Both the position numbers and the translations under genes were made by a program. DNA of 64,000 nt from Corinectria fuckeliana (taxonomy: Eukaryota > Ascomycota > Sordariomycetes > Hypocreales > Nectriaceae): assembly GCA_019137255.1 (NCBI GenBank), contig WPDH01000300.1:1-64000 (forward strand), given 5' to 3'. Each line of letters opens with the position of its first letter. The stretch's first letter is position 1. Below are positions 11,464 to 24,600 of this stretch, piece by piece. Under the pieces are notes generated by a model. It made no database searches. It worked only from the letters and a program-made list of their open reading frames with translations, and was not told where the DNA came from.

Positions 11464-14400
11464 ATGTTCGGGAACGTCCTCATCCAAGCGTTGCTAGTCG
11501 TCTCCCTATTAACCCCATGGTGCGAGGGAGCACCATCCAGACTCCCCGAGACCTCCAGGAAAAGAGAATACTGCAATACAGAATCGTGCTGGAGACTAAC
11601 CCATAACATCCTTCGGAGTCTGGCTAAGGATCTCGAAAAGGTTGACCCATGTGAGGATTGGGACAAATGCAAGCCATACTCATTCCCTTTGAAGCCTACG
11701 CCGCCGTTGGGCTTTTTGCTAATATATATGGGTGCGTAGTTGTGTGCGGAAATTATGACAAGCAAGAACTTATCGAGAATAAGCAGCTTACGATGACGCT
11801 GCATGAGGGCCGGCCAGAAATCACCGTTATGTCAAGGATGTTTGATAATTATATCAGACCTTTTTTTTTCAAAGTCGTTGGCAACCCCTACCACGAGTGG
11901 GTTGTAAGTAACCCCTGACCTATCACAAAACCCCTTACACATAGCCCAACCCATAATCCAAAGCCCAACCTTCGAGATTCAATTTCAGAGGCACGAGCAC
12001 CTGGACTAACGCATCATAGCGCGAATGGCCATCACCAGTGGCGGCAGACAAGAGAATCTGGGGCGCCATGAGGTCATATTTCGATACATGCATGGACGAA
12101 CGATCTATCTTAGGAGCCGGGAATAAGCCCCTGATGAAGATTGTCGACAAAATCCATCATGCCTTCAGACGCTACGAATCTCGCTTTGCCGAAAACAAGG
12201 ACAGCGACCCGGAGCCGATGGTCAACGCAACTAAGCCGGTTGATCTGACCGACCGAGACATCATTCGCAATGTAACCCGCGACATGGGCAGACATCAGCT
12301 CTGGGCGTTTGCCAAGTTCGCGCCCCAGCAGTCGGTCTTCAACTCGGTAGGTTTTGAGAACGCGTTCGAATATTCCTGGGTCATCACTAACACAGTGCCT
12401 TGAACAGTCTGAGATGAGAGTTGGCATTACGCCTTACGTCACGAAGGGACTTCTCTGGAAGGACCTTTGGTACGACGACGAGCTGTCGTACGAGTACAAG
12501 CGCATCATGGCCGGTTTCTTCAAGCAGGCGTACAAGTCTCAGTGGATGGCACATGACTACAAGGACCTCGCCAAGCAGGTCTTCCAACTGGAGCGCAATA
12601 TCCTTCATATTGCACCCGGTCCCGAGGCCTTTCGCAACATTAAGGTAGGCATCCTCCTCCTCCATTTATTTACCTCTTCGTCTTGGAAACCGCTGACATT
12701 TGAGGCTAGGAAAATACTGTCAGCCTCTCAGATAGTGATTTTGACGATTTGGTGCCAGACCTTGTGATCTCCACGGTCATCAAAGACCAACCACGCCCAG
12801 ACGACGCCCCACCCATGAAGAACTTCGAGGTCATGTTCCCAAAGTACTGGAAGGGTCTAGAAACCATTCTCGAAAGCACATCGAAGGCCGCCTTGCGAGC
12901 CTACTTTATCTGGCAAGCGTTCGTGCAAACACATCATCTCATAAATACAGAGAGCGCTAAGCGATACCGCGACCTCCTGAGGAAGCTCGATGGCACGGTA
13001 TGTGAAGCTTATGTTTTCAAGGCGATATCCGCTAACAACATCTACAGAGTGGCCGGCAATCTCACGAAGAAATGTGCATTGACAGGGTGAACAAGCACTT
13101 CCGCGTCCTTGTTGCCGCTACCATCATGAATTCGTCGTACAACACGCAGATAGAGGCAGACACCGAGATCATGTTCGACAATATCAAGGACCAGTACGCC
13201 GCCTTCTTTGAAGACACCCCATGGATGGATTCCCAGACGAAGAAGGGGGCTACCGAAAAGGCCAAGAAAATGACTCTTATGAATGCATATCCCAGACAGG
13301 TGAGTCAGCGACCGAAGTCTCCCCTTTGACTCTTAGTTGCTAATCGCAGACATACATAGGATCCCAACCTGTTTGATTGGGGTGACATCAAGGCTTTTTA
13401 CAACGGCATTGAGGTTAATGCCAAGAATGGCTCTTATCTCGAATGGACACACGCGGACGATTACCTCGAGATCGAGGCGTGGTATGCCCGGGAGGCGTGG
13501 TACAAGGAGCTCTACAGGCCCCCAAACAAGTTCAAGTGGCTCATAAGCCCTCTGGATATGGAACCGTACTACTCACCGCAGCAGAACAGCTTGACCACCC
13601 CGGCGGCTATGTTTACGGAACCCTTGTTCGGCGTCGAATTTCCCCCGTTGGTCAACTACGCTGCCGCGGGCACCAGGATGGGCCAGGAGATGGCACACGC
13701 CTTCGACAGGGTAGGCGGCGGGCTCTCGGCTCTCGGCGAGATCGACGACTGGATGACGGAGGGAGACGTGACCCAGTTCCAGTCCCGCCAACAGTGCTTC
13801 GCGGACAAGTACGACAACTACAGCGTGACGGGCAAGGACAAGGACGTCTACAGCGTCAAGGGTAGGCAGGTCGCAGCCGAGGCCCTCGCGATGACGCACG
13901 GAATGGACGCCGCATACGCCGCTTGGAAGGCGTCACGGGACCCCGTCAGGGAGAGGATACTGCCGGGGCTCCCTGAATTCAGCGAGGAGCAGATGTTCTT
14001 CGTGGTCCGTTCCATATTCCACTGCTCCAAGAGGCGGGCCCAGCTGCCGCGGTACCAGGTGGGCACGAGCCTCGAGCCGCCGCGAGGCGTCGGGTCGTGG
14101 GCGCCGATGAGGGACTCGAAGGCCTGGAACGAGGCGTTCAAGTGCAAGCCAAAGGAGCCGCTGTGCAGAGCCTGGGGAGAGGGTTCGGGCGAGGCGAGTG
14201 GAATGGCCGTGGAAGAGTCAAAGGAAGAGTCAAAGGAAGAGTCAAAAGAGGAGTCAAAGGAAAAAAAGACACAGTGGATGCAAAATGTCAAGGATGAGGA
14301 GAAGCCGAAGAAGGAGCCGAAGAAGGAGGACAAGTCGAAGGCGAAGGGCGAGGATAACGGGCCCAAGGCGGCAGCAGACGACGACAAGCCTACAGAGAAG

Positions 14401-14601
14401 GAGATGACCAATCCCAAGCCCAAGAGTAAGGAGGAGAAGCCGGAGGAGAAGGGTGCGGAGAGCAAGCCCAAGGCTACGGACAAGGGCAAGACTGAAGAGA
14501 AGGAGAAGACCGAACCTAAGACGAAGGCGAAGGAGGATAGGCCCAAGGCTACGGACAAGGACAAGACCGAAGAAAAGGAAAAAAAACAACCTCCCACCTA
14601 G
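11464..14601 (+). CDS. Secreted M13 (neprilysin-like) peptidase homologue, probably inactive
   Basis: Seven exons (11464-11668, 11740-11903, 12020-12346, 12408-12644, 12710-12997, 13048-13299, 13360-14601) give 904 residues. Intron 1 uses a GC donor. A signal peptide covers about 1-22, with a Kex2-type KR at 33-34. M13 landmarks are clear: the N-terminal DPCEDWDKFVCGNYD, the middle ADKRIWGAMRSYFDTCMDE, and the C-terminal WNEAFKCKPKEPLCRAWG with its conserved cysteines. The zinc motif HExxH reads Q600-E-M-A-H604. The ENxxD motif reads E665-A-L-A-M669. The NAYY substrate motif reads EPYY, and the transition-state histidine region reads SLEPP. One zinc ligand and several catalytic residues are therefore lost, so it is predicted to be a pseudopeptidase or a very altered enzyme. 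Residues from about 775 form a Lys/Glu-rich tail with repeated KEES units. The reading frame is intact, so it is not a decayed gene. Confidence 0.85.
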
Positions 14602-14660
14602 TCCACCCTCAACATTTATATCGCATTGTTTTTTATCAAGTTAACAGACTAGTAGGGTTT

Positions 14661-14687
14661 TACCTACCTACCTACCTACCTACCTAC
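14661..14687 (+). repeat. TACC tetranucleotide microsatellite
   Basis: Six perfect TACC units plus three bases, starting 59 bp after the M13-homologue stop codon, in its probable 3' untranslated region. It is not the fungal telomere repeat TTAGGG. Confidence 0.9.
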
Positions 14688-15991
14688 AATAGCGAATTAT
14701 CAACTATGTTACTTTTTATCTATATGGACAAATATTCACTAAAGCTGTTAACCCATCAGTATCACAAGCAACCTATCTCCAACTTGAAAAGGTCAGGGAT
14801 TAACCTGATCATCATCGTACGCCTACCTTCCGCCTGCGAGCGATACCACAAGATTCGTCCAGTACATCACCTACTTATTATCTAACCCATCTCGTCTACT
14901 GATCTACCCGCTTCCCTCACTCTTTCCATTCTCGGCCACTACAGACGCCCAGATTGGTGCGATCCTTCAGTGGAAAGTGACGCGGATAGGTGCCTGTTGG
15001 CGCTGATGCGTGTCAGTCCCATGCCTGGATTCCATGTTCATCGTTGGTGTGCGAGGCGGCAGACAGTCAGTCGAGAACCCACTTCAAATCCGGCATTCGA
15101 CATTTCAAGGCAGATGAGTAGTTCGTGCGCAATCCTGTTAATTAGATAGATTAAACCTGAAGTGCTAACTAATAAAAGGTAGCTGGACACGGTGGCGGAT
15201 GGACGCACCGCCAACCGCTAAACGCGGGGTTTTTTTGGTGGCCTAGTTTTGGAAATCATTTCCTCCGGTGACTTTGTTAGTCTCCGTTCAAGCTCGACAA
15301 ACCTTTACAGATTGGGCCTAAGTTCCGGCCCCTTTCCAGCCACATGATCCCAGCACAGGAAGATGCTTGTATATAGAGACGCGCAGGGCAGGTCGGAGCC
15401 GGCGACCCCTGTCACGGTTCGAGAAACGGTCTAGAAACTACGAAGTAGGTCTACATACCTAGCACCTCTAGGGAACGAAAATTGAGCAAGGCGAGGCCGC
15501 GATAGGCAATTTGATGGATCATGGACGTTGCCAAGTACCCTGTACCTCTGCAATAGCGGTCGGACGTTTGCTCGGGTCATCCGCCCTCATTTTAGAGGCA
15601 AGGCTGGACACGTGTCGCCCTGCGTGACCGCTTCCCAACTTGGATCTGGCTGGGATCTTGGTGTCGCGCCGCTGACGTCACAGCGCGGCGCAAGGACCTG
15701 AGCAAATACGTCATGCGCGGGCGACTCCAACAAAACTGGCCGCCGCTTCAGGCGGACGGTGAGGAGCACAGCTGCGCCGGAGGCACGACCACGAGACATT
15801 GAAACCAACGAAACTCGTCGCTGACGGCAGATGGGGCGATTGGGGCCAAGGCAGAAAGCATACGTTTTTACCTTTCTACTAGATAAGTAGATAGGTAGAT
15901 ACCGATTCGCGAGTAATACAGCCGGTGCCTGGACAGGGCCGGAGTGGTGCGCTTCGCCGGATGGACGCCGGCGCCTTGTCTGTCTGGCAAC

Positions 15992-16019
15992 GAGCCGACA
16001 GCCTTGAGCCGACAGCCTT
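15992..16019 (+). repeat. 14-bp tandem duplication
   Basis: The unit GAGCCGACAGCCTT occurs twice in direct tandem with no mismatch, in DNA with no recognised gene. Confidence 0.85.
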
Positions 16020-18111
16020 GCGTTGTCGCCAACTTGGTTGTTGAATATACTGTCGGTAGGCCGATGGACGAGGTAGGTGCCAATAGCCTAGACATGGATG
16101 GTGTGTAAGTGCGAAGCAGGGAAGCAAATTATAACCGGGTTCGACAACGAGCAGGGGGCACCAGGTCGCTTTCCCGGCCCCATTCCGTTTTGCCCACGAG
16201 GGCGCGTGGCATGTCGAGACTCGAGACTTGAGACTTAAGATTGAGGGTTGACCCTGGGTAAGCCTTTTCCTATTGCTGCCATGCCGAAACTGTTATGCGC
16301 TGCCGTGGCGGGCGAACGAAGTGAGGCCGTGCCGCCGTGAGGGACAATGCGATAGTTGAAGGAAGAGGAGTTGATTTCTGACCGGTGCGAACCGCCCGGG
16401 GGGGCGGCAAGTAATTTGATTTGACGATTGACGGATGACTTAGTGATGGGCCCGAACGACCGATGCTGAAGGAGTCAGCATGGTGTCAATTGGGCGTTGA
16501 GGGTAGCCCGAATTTGCTTGGCACTACCGGGGGGGGGCGGCGAATGAGGAAGTTGGCGGTTCGTTGGTTGTCAGTGATGCTCATGACGGTCCCGGTTCAT
16601 GACTAAGTGTAGGTAGGTAAGTCATTAGATGGTGCTCTGGAAACTAGCAGTAGAGGAAGGGGGGCTCAAGGAACCGAAGAACTTAGCGCGCGCGCGCGTA
16701 AAGCGATAATCGACGGGGCTTGGCCTGTTCACAAACTTTTTGCCTATCGAAATCTGTATTGCGGTGGTAGGTGTGGGATGACCCTTTTAAAGAGGATCGC
16801 CGATTTTGAAGGGAAGGGCGAGGGGTGCGATGGCTGCTCCTCGGGCGGGTTCTAGCGGTTAGCGTCCTGCATGGCAGGGGAGTCGATGACGAGCGGAGGA
16901 AGGGTTTGAGCGCGAAGAGTTGCATCGGGGATTCCAGGTTGTAACGCGGTATTCGACGAGAGTACATACCTAGGTTGTGGCAGCAGTTAGGAAGAATGGA
17001 AACGGATGTATTGTTATAACATGTGCTGGGAAACCTACTAGGCAAACAGCAGCTCGGGACACTTAGTTACTCATGCATAGTAGCCTGAACGAAACGGTGG
17101 ACGGATAGGTAGTCGGCGGTGCAGCCCGTCTGCCGATCACTGCCTTGGCTTTAGAATTGGCAGCGAAGGTCCAGGACTTCGACCGAAATACGTGTAGAAG
17201 CCGCCTATGTATTGCGCATCGGGCATGGGGGGGCAAACTATATCCAGCCGCCAATGCATTGACACATTCTGAGCTACGTACATATCTAGTATGCTGTTCC
17301 GTATTTGTAATTATAGACCAAGGCAAGGAGGAGGAACGGTAACGATGTCAGGGCAAATCAGGGTCTTATGACATTCTGGGATAGCACCAGGGTAATAGCA
17401 CGGGTTTTGGTGGAGTTTTGGATGGAACCCAAAGTGTTGCAACGGAGGCGCTGGGGGGGACCAGGTTTGCAGGACTTGCCAGGCAGGGGAGGCGAGTGGA
17501 GGGGAGCGGCCTACGTACGTCAGGGAGGACGTCAAGTTTGCAGGCTAAATATCCAGTACAGAGCTCTTGCTTTCTTGTCCCCGCAAGCGAGGGCTTATTT
17601 GCTGCTGGGGATTGTCCGTCGTTTGGTTTAGAGGGAGAGAGGATGAGCGTACAGTACAGAGGTGAGTCACGAGACGCGAGAGGATATCTCCATTGTCGAC
17701 CGGGACGCTGCAAGTGAGGCACAGTCAGAGAGAGAGCAGAAATGACGTGAGTGAGGTGAGTGATTGACAGATTGACAGAACAGTGCAGTGTCAGTGTGCA
17801 GATAGACTGGCTTGGCCTGACTTTTAGTGGTGGCCAGGGGGGCGGCGCGCTTTTTGGCCGGGGAGGGGGAAGACGCCCTTTTCGGTGGCTCCTTCACCTA
17901 CGTCATCGCAGACCATGTCCATCGCAGCTCCGTCCCACGACGATGTGCCACTCAGGGCACTCAGACGCTGTGCGAAACCCACTTTTCCCGCGAGCATGGG
18001 GGATTAAGCCACAACCGACCATCCAAGAATTGGTTCTCTGTCTTTACTCTCTGCGGACCATCTAACTACACTATTTGTGACTTCCGTGAGCCCTCCTCAG
18101 AGCCCCTCCCC

Positions 18112-18155
18112 CAGTGCCCTCTCAGTGCCCTCCCAGTGCTCTCCCAGTGCCCTCT
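18112..18155 (+). repeat. 11-bp tandem repeat in the histidine kinase leader
   Basis: Four tandem copies of CAGTGCCCTCY (one copy has a T for C change at the seventh base) lie 530-575 bp upstream of the kinase ATG, in C/T-rich leader or promoter DNA. Degenerate further copies follow. Confidence 0.8.
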
Positions 18156-18686
18156 CGCCCCTCACTGCCCTATACCAGAACCAAGACAGGGCTGCCTTAG
18201 ACCACGCCAACTACGCCAACTTCCGCCCTCCAGCATCACAACTCCACCACCGAGCCTCCACCACCACCACCACTACCACCGTCTCATTCTCTGCCAACCC
18301 GTTACCCACCCAACAAGGCACAGAAAACAAGACGACCAGAAGCCGGCTACCGATACCGAATCTCTCCGAACTTCACTTCTCCTCGAACCCCCTCCGTGCC
18401 CGTTCGCCGTGTCTGCCGCCCACCCTCCGGCTACACACAGTACACGCCCGCCGCCCGTCTCCGTCCTTTTCTGCCCGTCTACTTGTCTTGGCCACCACGA
18501 AGGAAGTGGAAGGGAAAGCAAAAGGGAAAGAGCCTCTCGCCGTCTCGTCCTGCTTGCTTGCCCTGCCACCGTCCCGTCCACCCGAGCCGCCATCCTCGCT
18601 TCAACTCTCCGCTCAACGCTCAACACTCTACTCGCCACGTTCCCCCGTCTCTCTCAGCCGCCGTGCTCGTCTCTTCTGTATGAGGC

Positions 18687-21600
18687 ATGCTAAGTCCTAA
18701 CTCGCCCTCGGACGACCACACGCCTTCTTCTCCCTCTCCGCCATCGACGCGTCAGTTCTACTCGCCGACCCGCTTGTCTAATCCCAGCGCGAGCGAGTCG
18801 CTGTTCCTAACCCCACAGAAGTTGCCCCCAATTACTGCCAGAGATGGAGGTGTAGTGCCTGTGTCGACTTCGACTTCGACTCCGACTCCGACTTCTACCT
18901 CGCCTGCGACTGCGACTGAAACTCCGAATGCGCCGCCCAAAGGTCGTGACGCAACGATGGATCGCCACTCGAGCAACCCCCCATCTTCGCCTCTAGATGC
19001 CCCGAGAAATTCCCCATCCCCTACGAGGACAATGAAGATAACACTTGTCGACGAAAGCGCCCTTCTCGAGTCCCAGGAGGGAGAATGGGTTCCGTCTACG
19101 GACACAACGCCCGTGGCATCATACGACAGCCCGTCAAGTCCTCAGCGGCCGAGTTATGGAAGTCCTGCATCCTCGGGTCTGACTCCTTCACAGCAACAGC
19201 TTCATGACTACCGAGAGAAGTTGGCTAGGGATCTCGAGCGCCGGGAATTGTCCGCGAGAGGACTGAATCCGACCCCAGGAGACAAGTCCCGCGTTTCGCC
19301 TATCCCCGAAGAAGGACATTCTACTTCGCCTCTACTAGCTTCCCTCTTGACCACCACGTCTACAGAGTCTGGTGCTACCGTCCGTGGCTCTGCGACTCCT
19401 GCTCCCATGGCTGGCACCCCATCATACCCGTTTCCCAGGATGGCTCCCACGGGCTTCATGCCTGCGTATATGCATCGACCTTTCACCACCCTCTCCCCGA
19501 CCGGCGCCCCCCCCAGAAACTCGAACTTTGCCTCGTTCGAGGCCATGGGGATCGGCGCCCAGGATAAGGTCCTTTCTGGAAACTCTACGCCTGCCTCCAA
19601 CTTCACCTTTAATCCCTCCTTCATGTCGCCACAACCTGAAAATATTGATTTCCCCAACCCTAACCTCTACGACTTGTCCCTGATGCTCGCTGCCGAGCCC
19701 GGCCTCGACGCCTGGTGGGGCACGGTTGTTCAGATCATGAAGGATGTCTACAAGGCCGAGCGTGTTGCCTTGGCCGTGCCAGCTGATACAACAGACATTG
19801 AAAATGTTCCATGGGGCCAGAAAGCCACTTACAACGAACACAAGGAAGATGATTTGAGCCTCGGGTATATGGCAAGACGAGAATACAGTACCGCCGCCCC
19901 TTACAGCGACCAGAGTATGTCCGAGGGCGTCATGTCACCCTTAGATGACACGTTGAAGGCTACATCGGCGTTGCGACCCGGGATATTGAGCCGTCACTCC
20001 TTCACAACTTACGAGGAGAATAAGGAGAAGTCCCGGGACCAGGCGCCTGCTCCCGCTCGACGACCCTCCTACTTGGCGAGGAGCCAAAGTAATTTGCCGT
20101 CAAGCCGCATTACGAGAGCCTCACTGGGCGATTATGCCCCTCTTAACAAGACAACCCTTGACGAACATGATGCCCACGAACAAGACATTCCGAGCTGGGA
20201 AGCGCCCCTCGTGAGCGAGATGGAAGGTCAGGGGCGAATGCTACCTGTTCTGCAGGCCCTCAACTATGAAGCAGATCCTCTTATCGACCACAGCGGCGTT
20301 ATGCGAGTGCTTGAACGCGGGAGAGCCATCGCACTCACGAGGACTTACCCCTATCTCGCCAGCGAAAATCCTGAGCAGGCCAACCATTCAAAGCATAGTT
20401 CTACAGACAAGGTTCCGGATACTTCTAGCAAAGCGACCCATAAGCCGCGGTCCGAATCTTTTTCAAAGCTGTCGTCTATTTTCAGTGCGGCCACTGCCTC
20501 AATTGTGCCAACTCGGAGCAAGACTCACTCAGGCGAGAGAGCAAGGGCGATGGCTTCACGGCGGGAGAACCGACTGGACGAAGACAAGCCGAGACCTCCA
20601 ACCCCAAAGTACGAAGAGTTCGAACAAGCGCCCCCGTCTCCCTGGTCACAGTCACCGGCTCCTTCGCCCGCTGTTCGCGCTGATCCGAAAGAGAACCCAT
20701 TCTTCACCGACGCTATGGTCGACGAGGATTCTTTCAATCCCGGCCCAGGACCTAGTGACTATAGCGGAATGCCCCCTCCGTCTGCAATTGGAGTCGATAA
20801 TTCGTGGACTGTGCTTCATATTCCCTTGTCTCATGTTCTCCTGTCGAAGCCGAACCGCTCCTTCAAACTCGACAACACTGTGATCGAGCAGAAGTCTAAC
20901 TCTAGGGCCAGGGGCGAAAGTACTTCCGGCGCAGAAGAACCCGACCGCCACACACCAGACAGTAGTAGGAAGGACAAGCCTGCTCCCATCGCCATCCTAT
21001 CTATCTTAAGCCCAATTATCCCCTACCCTTCGAACCTGCGACATTCACTCGAACACCTGGCGCCACACATGGCCACGAGCTTCTCCCTCTGCCGACACTA
21101 TACCAACTTGGAGACGGAACTGGCAGGAATGCAGCGTAAAAGACCACAAACGGTAGGGTTTGGTGCGGTTGCCGCTGACGGACGCGCGCTGGAAAACATG
21201 GCGCTCCTATCACCCGACGACCCTGTTCCTCACCAGTCTATCGCGGGAAGCATGACGAGCCCGAGCGATTACTCAGGTGTCTCCAAAAGCGCAACTGGAT
21301 CACCGCTCGGCACCCCAGGGTGGGAGCAGGGGTCTTTGAACTTCCTCGCGGATAAGCGACATCAACCAACCCCGAGCCCAGGTGGCATCTCTCAAGGGGA
21401 AGGATACTTCAGTGCCAGACAAAGGCCAACACCCGTTCAACAAGAGCCCTTTAGCTATGGGGTACAGCGGTCTAGGAGAGGTTCTAAGGAGAGCTCGCCC
21501 GTCGAAAAGCGCCAGTCTCGTCTGGCTAGCGCGTCGTCGTCTCAAGATGTGTCTGATTCTGGGACATCTGGTGACAAGGCAGCCCAGGGCAGCGAGCATC

Positions 21601-24600
21601 CTGCTGGCACCTCGACAAAGAAATCGGCGCCGACGGATCCCCAAGAGGTCAGTATGATCGCAATCATGTCGTCACCATCGATGAAGCTGCCAAGTATATT
21701 GACTGACTCTACGAAGACTGAACAGGGACAATCTCGCCAAGAACACACCATGCTGCACTCGTACGGAGCGGACTTCGCCTCGACCTTTCAATCTCTGCCC
21801 CCATCTTCTACACTCAATAGCCGGCCAAAGGCTTTTTCTCAGCCTTCTCGGAGCGGCTCGATAACAACCGCCGCTGTCGACATGCCCCCGCCCTCTGATC
21901 GCCTGAAAGGCCTTATCTTAGACTCGCTCCCGGCCCACGTCTTTGTCGCTCTGCCACAGACAGGCGAGATCGTGTGGGTGAACAGTCGATTCTTATCTTA
22001 TCGAGGGCAAACAGCAACCGACCTAGCAGCAGATCCTTGGGGCAGTATTCATTTGGAAGACCGTGACGATTATTTGAAGGAATGGAGCCATTCCGTCCGA
22101 ACCGGAGAGCAGTTCTCCAGGACTGTACGCATCAAACGATTCGATGGCACATACCGCTGGTTCTATGCCAGAGCAGTCGCGTCGAAGGACAAGCGTGGAG
22201 TCATTATGCAATTCCTCGGCTCTTACATGGACATTCATGACCAGCATATTGCGGAGCTGAAGGCGGCACGGCAGGAAGAGATCGAGGTTTCCGAGGCGAA
22301 GCACCGATTGCTAGCCAACCTAATTCCGCAAATCATTTTCACTGCCACCGAGGATGAAGGCATTACATTTGCCAACGAACAGTGGTTGTCTTACACGGGG
22401 CAAAGCTTTTCGGACTCGCTCGGCCTTGGATTCATGGATTATGTCCATCCTGATGATTTAGCAAGGTGCAGATTCCCTGCTGCTCAGCCACCCAATCCTC
22501 TCAGCCGAAGGCGAGAGGGCAACAACGGCGTGTACCTGGGATCTGTATCTTCCGAGGCGACCTCGACAAGTACAGTCCACGCACAGAACTTCCAATCCCC
22601 TCATGATCCTACTCTTCCCTCCATCCACCAGTCGCTCTCTCGAAACAGCAGCTCGGACAACAGTTCTGCTTACGAGTGGCCAGCTGATCTCACTGAGCTG
22701 GCTCGTAAGGGTGTCATCAAGGTTGGGACGGATAGTAACGGTAGACTTTCATATACTACTGAGGTGAGGTTGCTGTCCAAAGTTGGAGAGTACAGATGGC
22801 ACCTTATCCGATGCGTGGAGATCGACACTATTGATTTTGGCCGTGGCGCTAGCTCCTACTTTGGCTCGGCAACAGATATCAACGACCACAAGCTCCTAGA
22901 GGCCAAGCTCAAAGAAGCTATGGAGTCCAAAAGCAGATTCCTCAGTAACATGTCCCACGAAATTCGAACGCCTCTCATTGGTATCTCGGGCATGGTCAGT
23001 TTCCTCCAAGATACGACGTTGAATGAAGAACAACTCGACTACACGAACACGATCCAGACAAGCGCCAACAGCTTGATCATGATCATCAACGACATCCTCG
23101 ACTTGTCAAAGGTCGATGCGGGGATGATGAAGCTGAAGTACGAGTGGTTCCATACACGATCTCTCATCGAGGACGTCAACGAGCTCGTTTCGACCATGGC
23201 GATTGCTAAACATCTGGAGCTCAATTATCTCATTGAAGCAGATGTGCCTGCCTGGGTCAAGGGTGACAAGGTTCGAATTCGCCAAGTCTTGCTCAACGTC
23301 ATTGGAAACGCCATCAAGTTTACCTCGGAGGGCGAGGTCTTTAGCCGGTGCAGGGTGCGGACTGGACAGGCAGCGAACTCTCTCGACGACAACGAAATCA
23401 TGCTTGAATTCGCAATCATGGACACTGGACGTGGATTCTCAGAGGAAGAAGCTGAACTGATGTTCAAGCCATTCAGCCAAATCGACGGAAGCAGCACTCG
23501 CCAGCACGGCGGCAGTGGCCTAGGCCTGGTCATCTCAAGACAACTCGCTGAGCTCCATGGCGGCAAGATGGAGGGCAAGGCTATCCCTGGGAAAGGATCA
23601 ACCTTCACCTTCACAGCAAGATTCACTCTGCCGACGGCGGATGACGGACCCAACCTCCCTGCCAGCCCCAAGCCACCCGGAGTGTTCACTCCAAGGCCAG
23701 AGGTGACAGAGAATGTGCCAGCAAGCATCATGCCGTTGCCCCCGCCTAAGCACATTCGTTCCACCGAGACTACAAGCCCCATCACTGATGTGGAATTTAC
23801 CTCCCCTAGTGTTATGTCAGCCGGTAGCTCGAACCCGTCCGTCCACTCCAGTCGATCACAGGCTACTGACCGGTCGTCCGCAACGTCCGTAAATACAGGC
23901 CTGGCTCGATTCAGCGAAGCTGCCAAGGCCAGCGGGCAAGACTTGTCCCAGATGAAGCTGGAGATGCCCTCAGGTCGGAGCTCCCCCGGCTCGGCTCCTG
24001 CACCTGGCACTACAGACCAAGTGTCGCCTAAGGACATGCGCCCGCCGATGTACTCGATCCTCATCATCTGCCCCCAGTTTCACAGCCGCGAAGCCACGAC
24101 TCAACACATTGAGATGACTCTTCCAAAGGACGTGCCGCATCAGATCACCGCACTTGCCACTGTCGAGGAGGCGCAGACGTTGATTGGTGGTGAAGATCCT
24201 ATCAGGTTCACACACATTGTCATCAACCTGCCCTCGGCCCAAGCCATCATCTCGCTGATGGACGACATCACCAAGTCCCAAACGATCGACAAGACGACCA
24301 TTGTGATTCTTTCCGACTCCGTGCAGCGGCAGACGGTGATGAAACTGGCAGTTGACACCAAAGAAGAACGGCTCTTTACCGAGAATCTCGTGACATTCAT
24401 ATACAAGCCGGTCAAGCCGTCCCGGTTCGCCGTCATCTTCGATCCCAACAAGATGCGTGACCTAAGCATCGACCGAAACCGCTCGACAGCGCAGCAGATG
24501 GTCGAGAACCAGAAGGCCAGCTACCTGGAGATTGAGCGACGCATGGGCAACAAGGGCTACCGGGTGCTGCTGGTCGAGGACAACCCTGTCAACCAGAAGG

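Larger units (their letters stand above)
14602..18686. other. Intergenic region, 4.1 kb, with the histidine kinase leader
   Basis: I find no supportable gene. The region has a TACC tetranucleotide tract (14661-14687), a 14-bp tandem duplication (15992-16019) and a CG alternating tract (about 16686-16696). The last kilobase is C/T-rich and looks like the promoter and long leader of the histidine kinase. It includes overlapping open frames (17827-18693 and 18077-18700) of histidine/proline/serine-rich low complexity, which I read as untranslated leader rather than genes. Confidence 0.55.

Noticed and set aside
14661..14687. TACC tract as interstitial telomere sequence
   Set aside because: The unit is not TTAGGG/CCCTAA and matches microsatellites of the same unit elsewhere in the window.
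17827..18700. Two overlapping frames just upstream of the histidine kinase
   Set aside because: His/Pro/Ser/Arg-rich translation of C/T-rich leader; they overlap each other and the kinase start.
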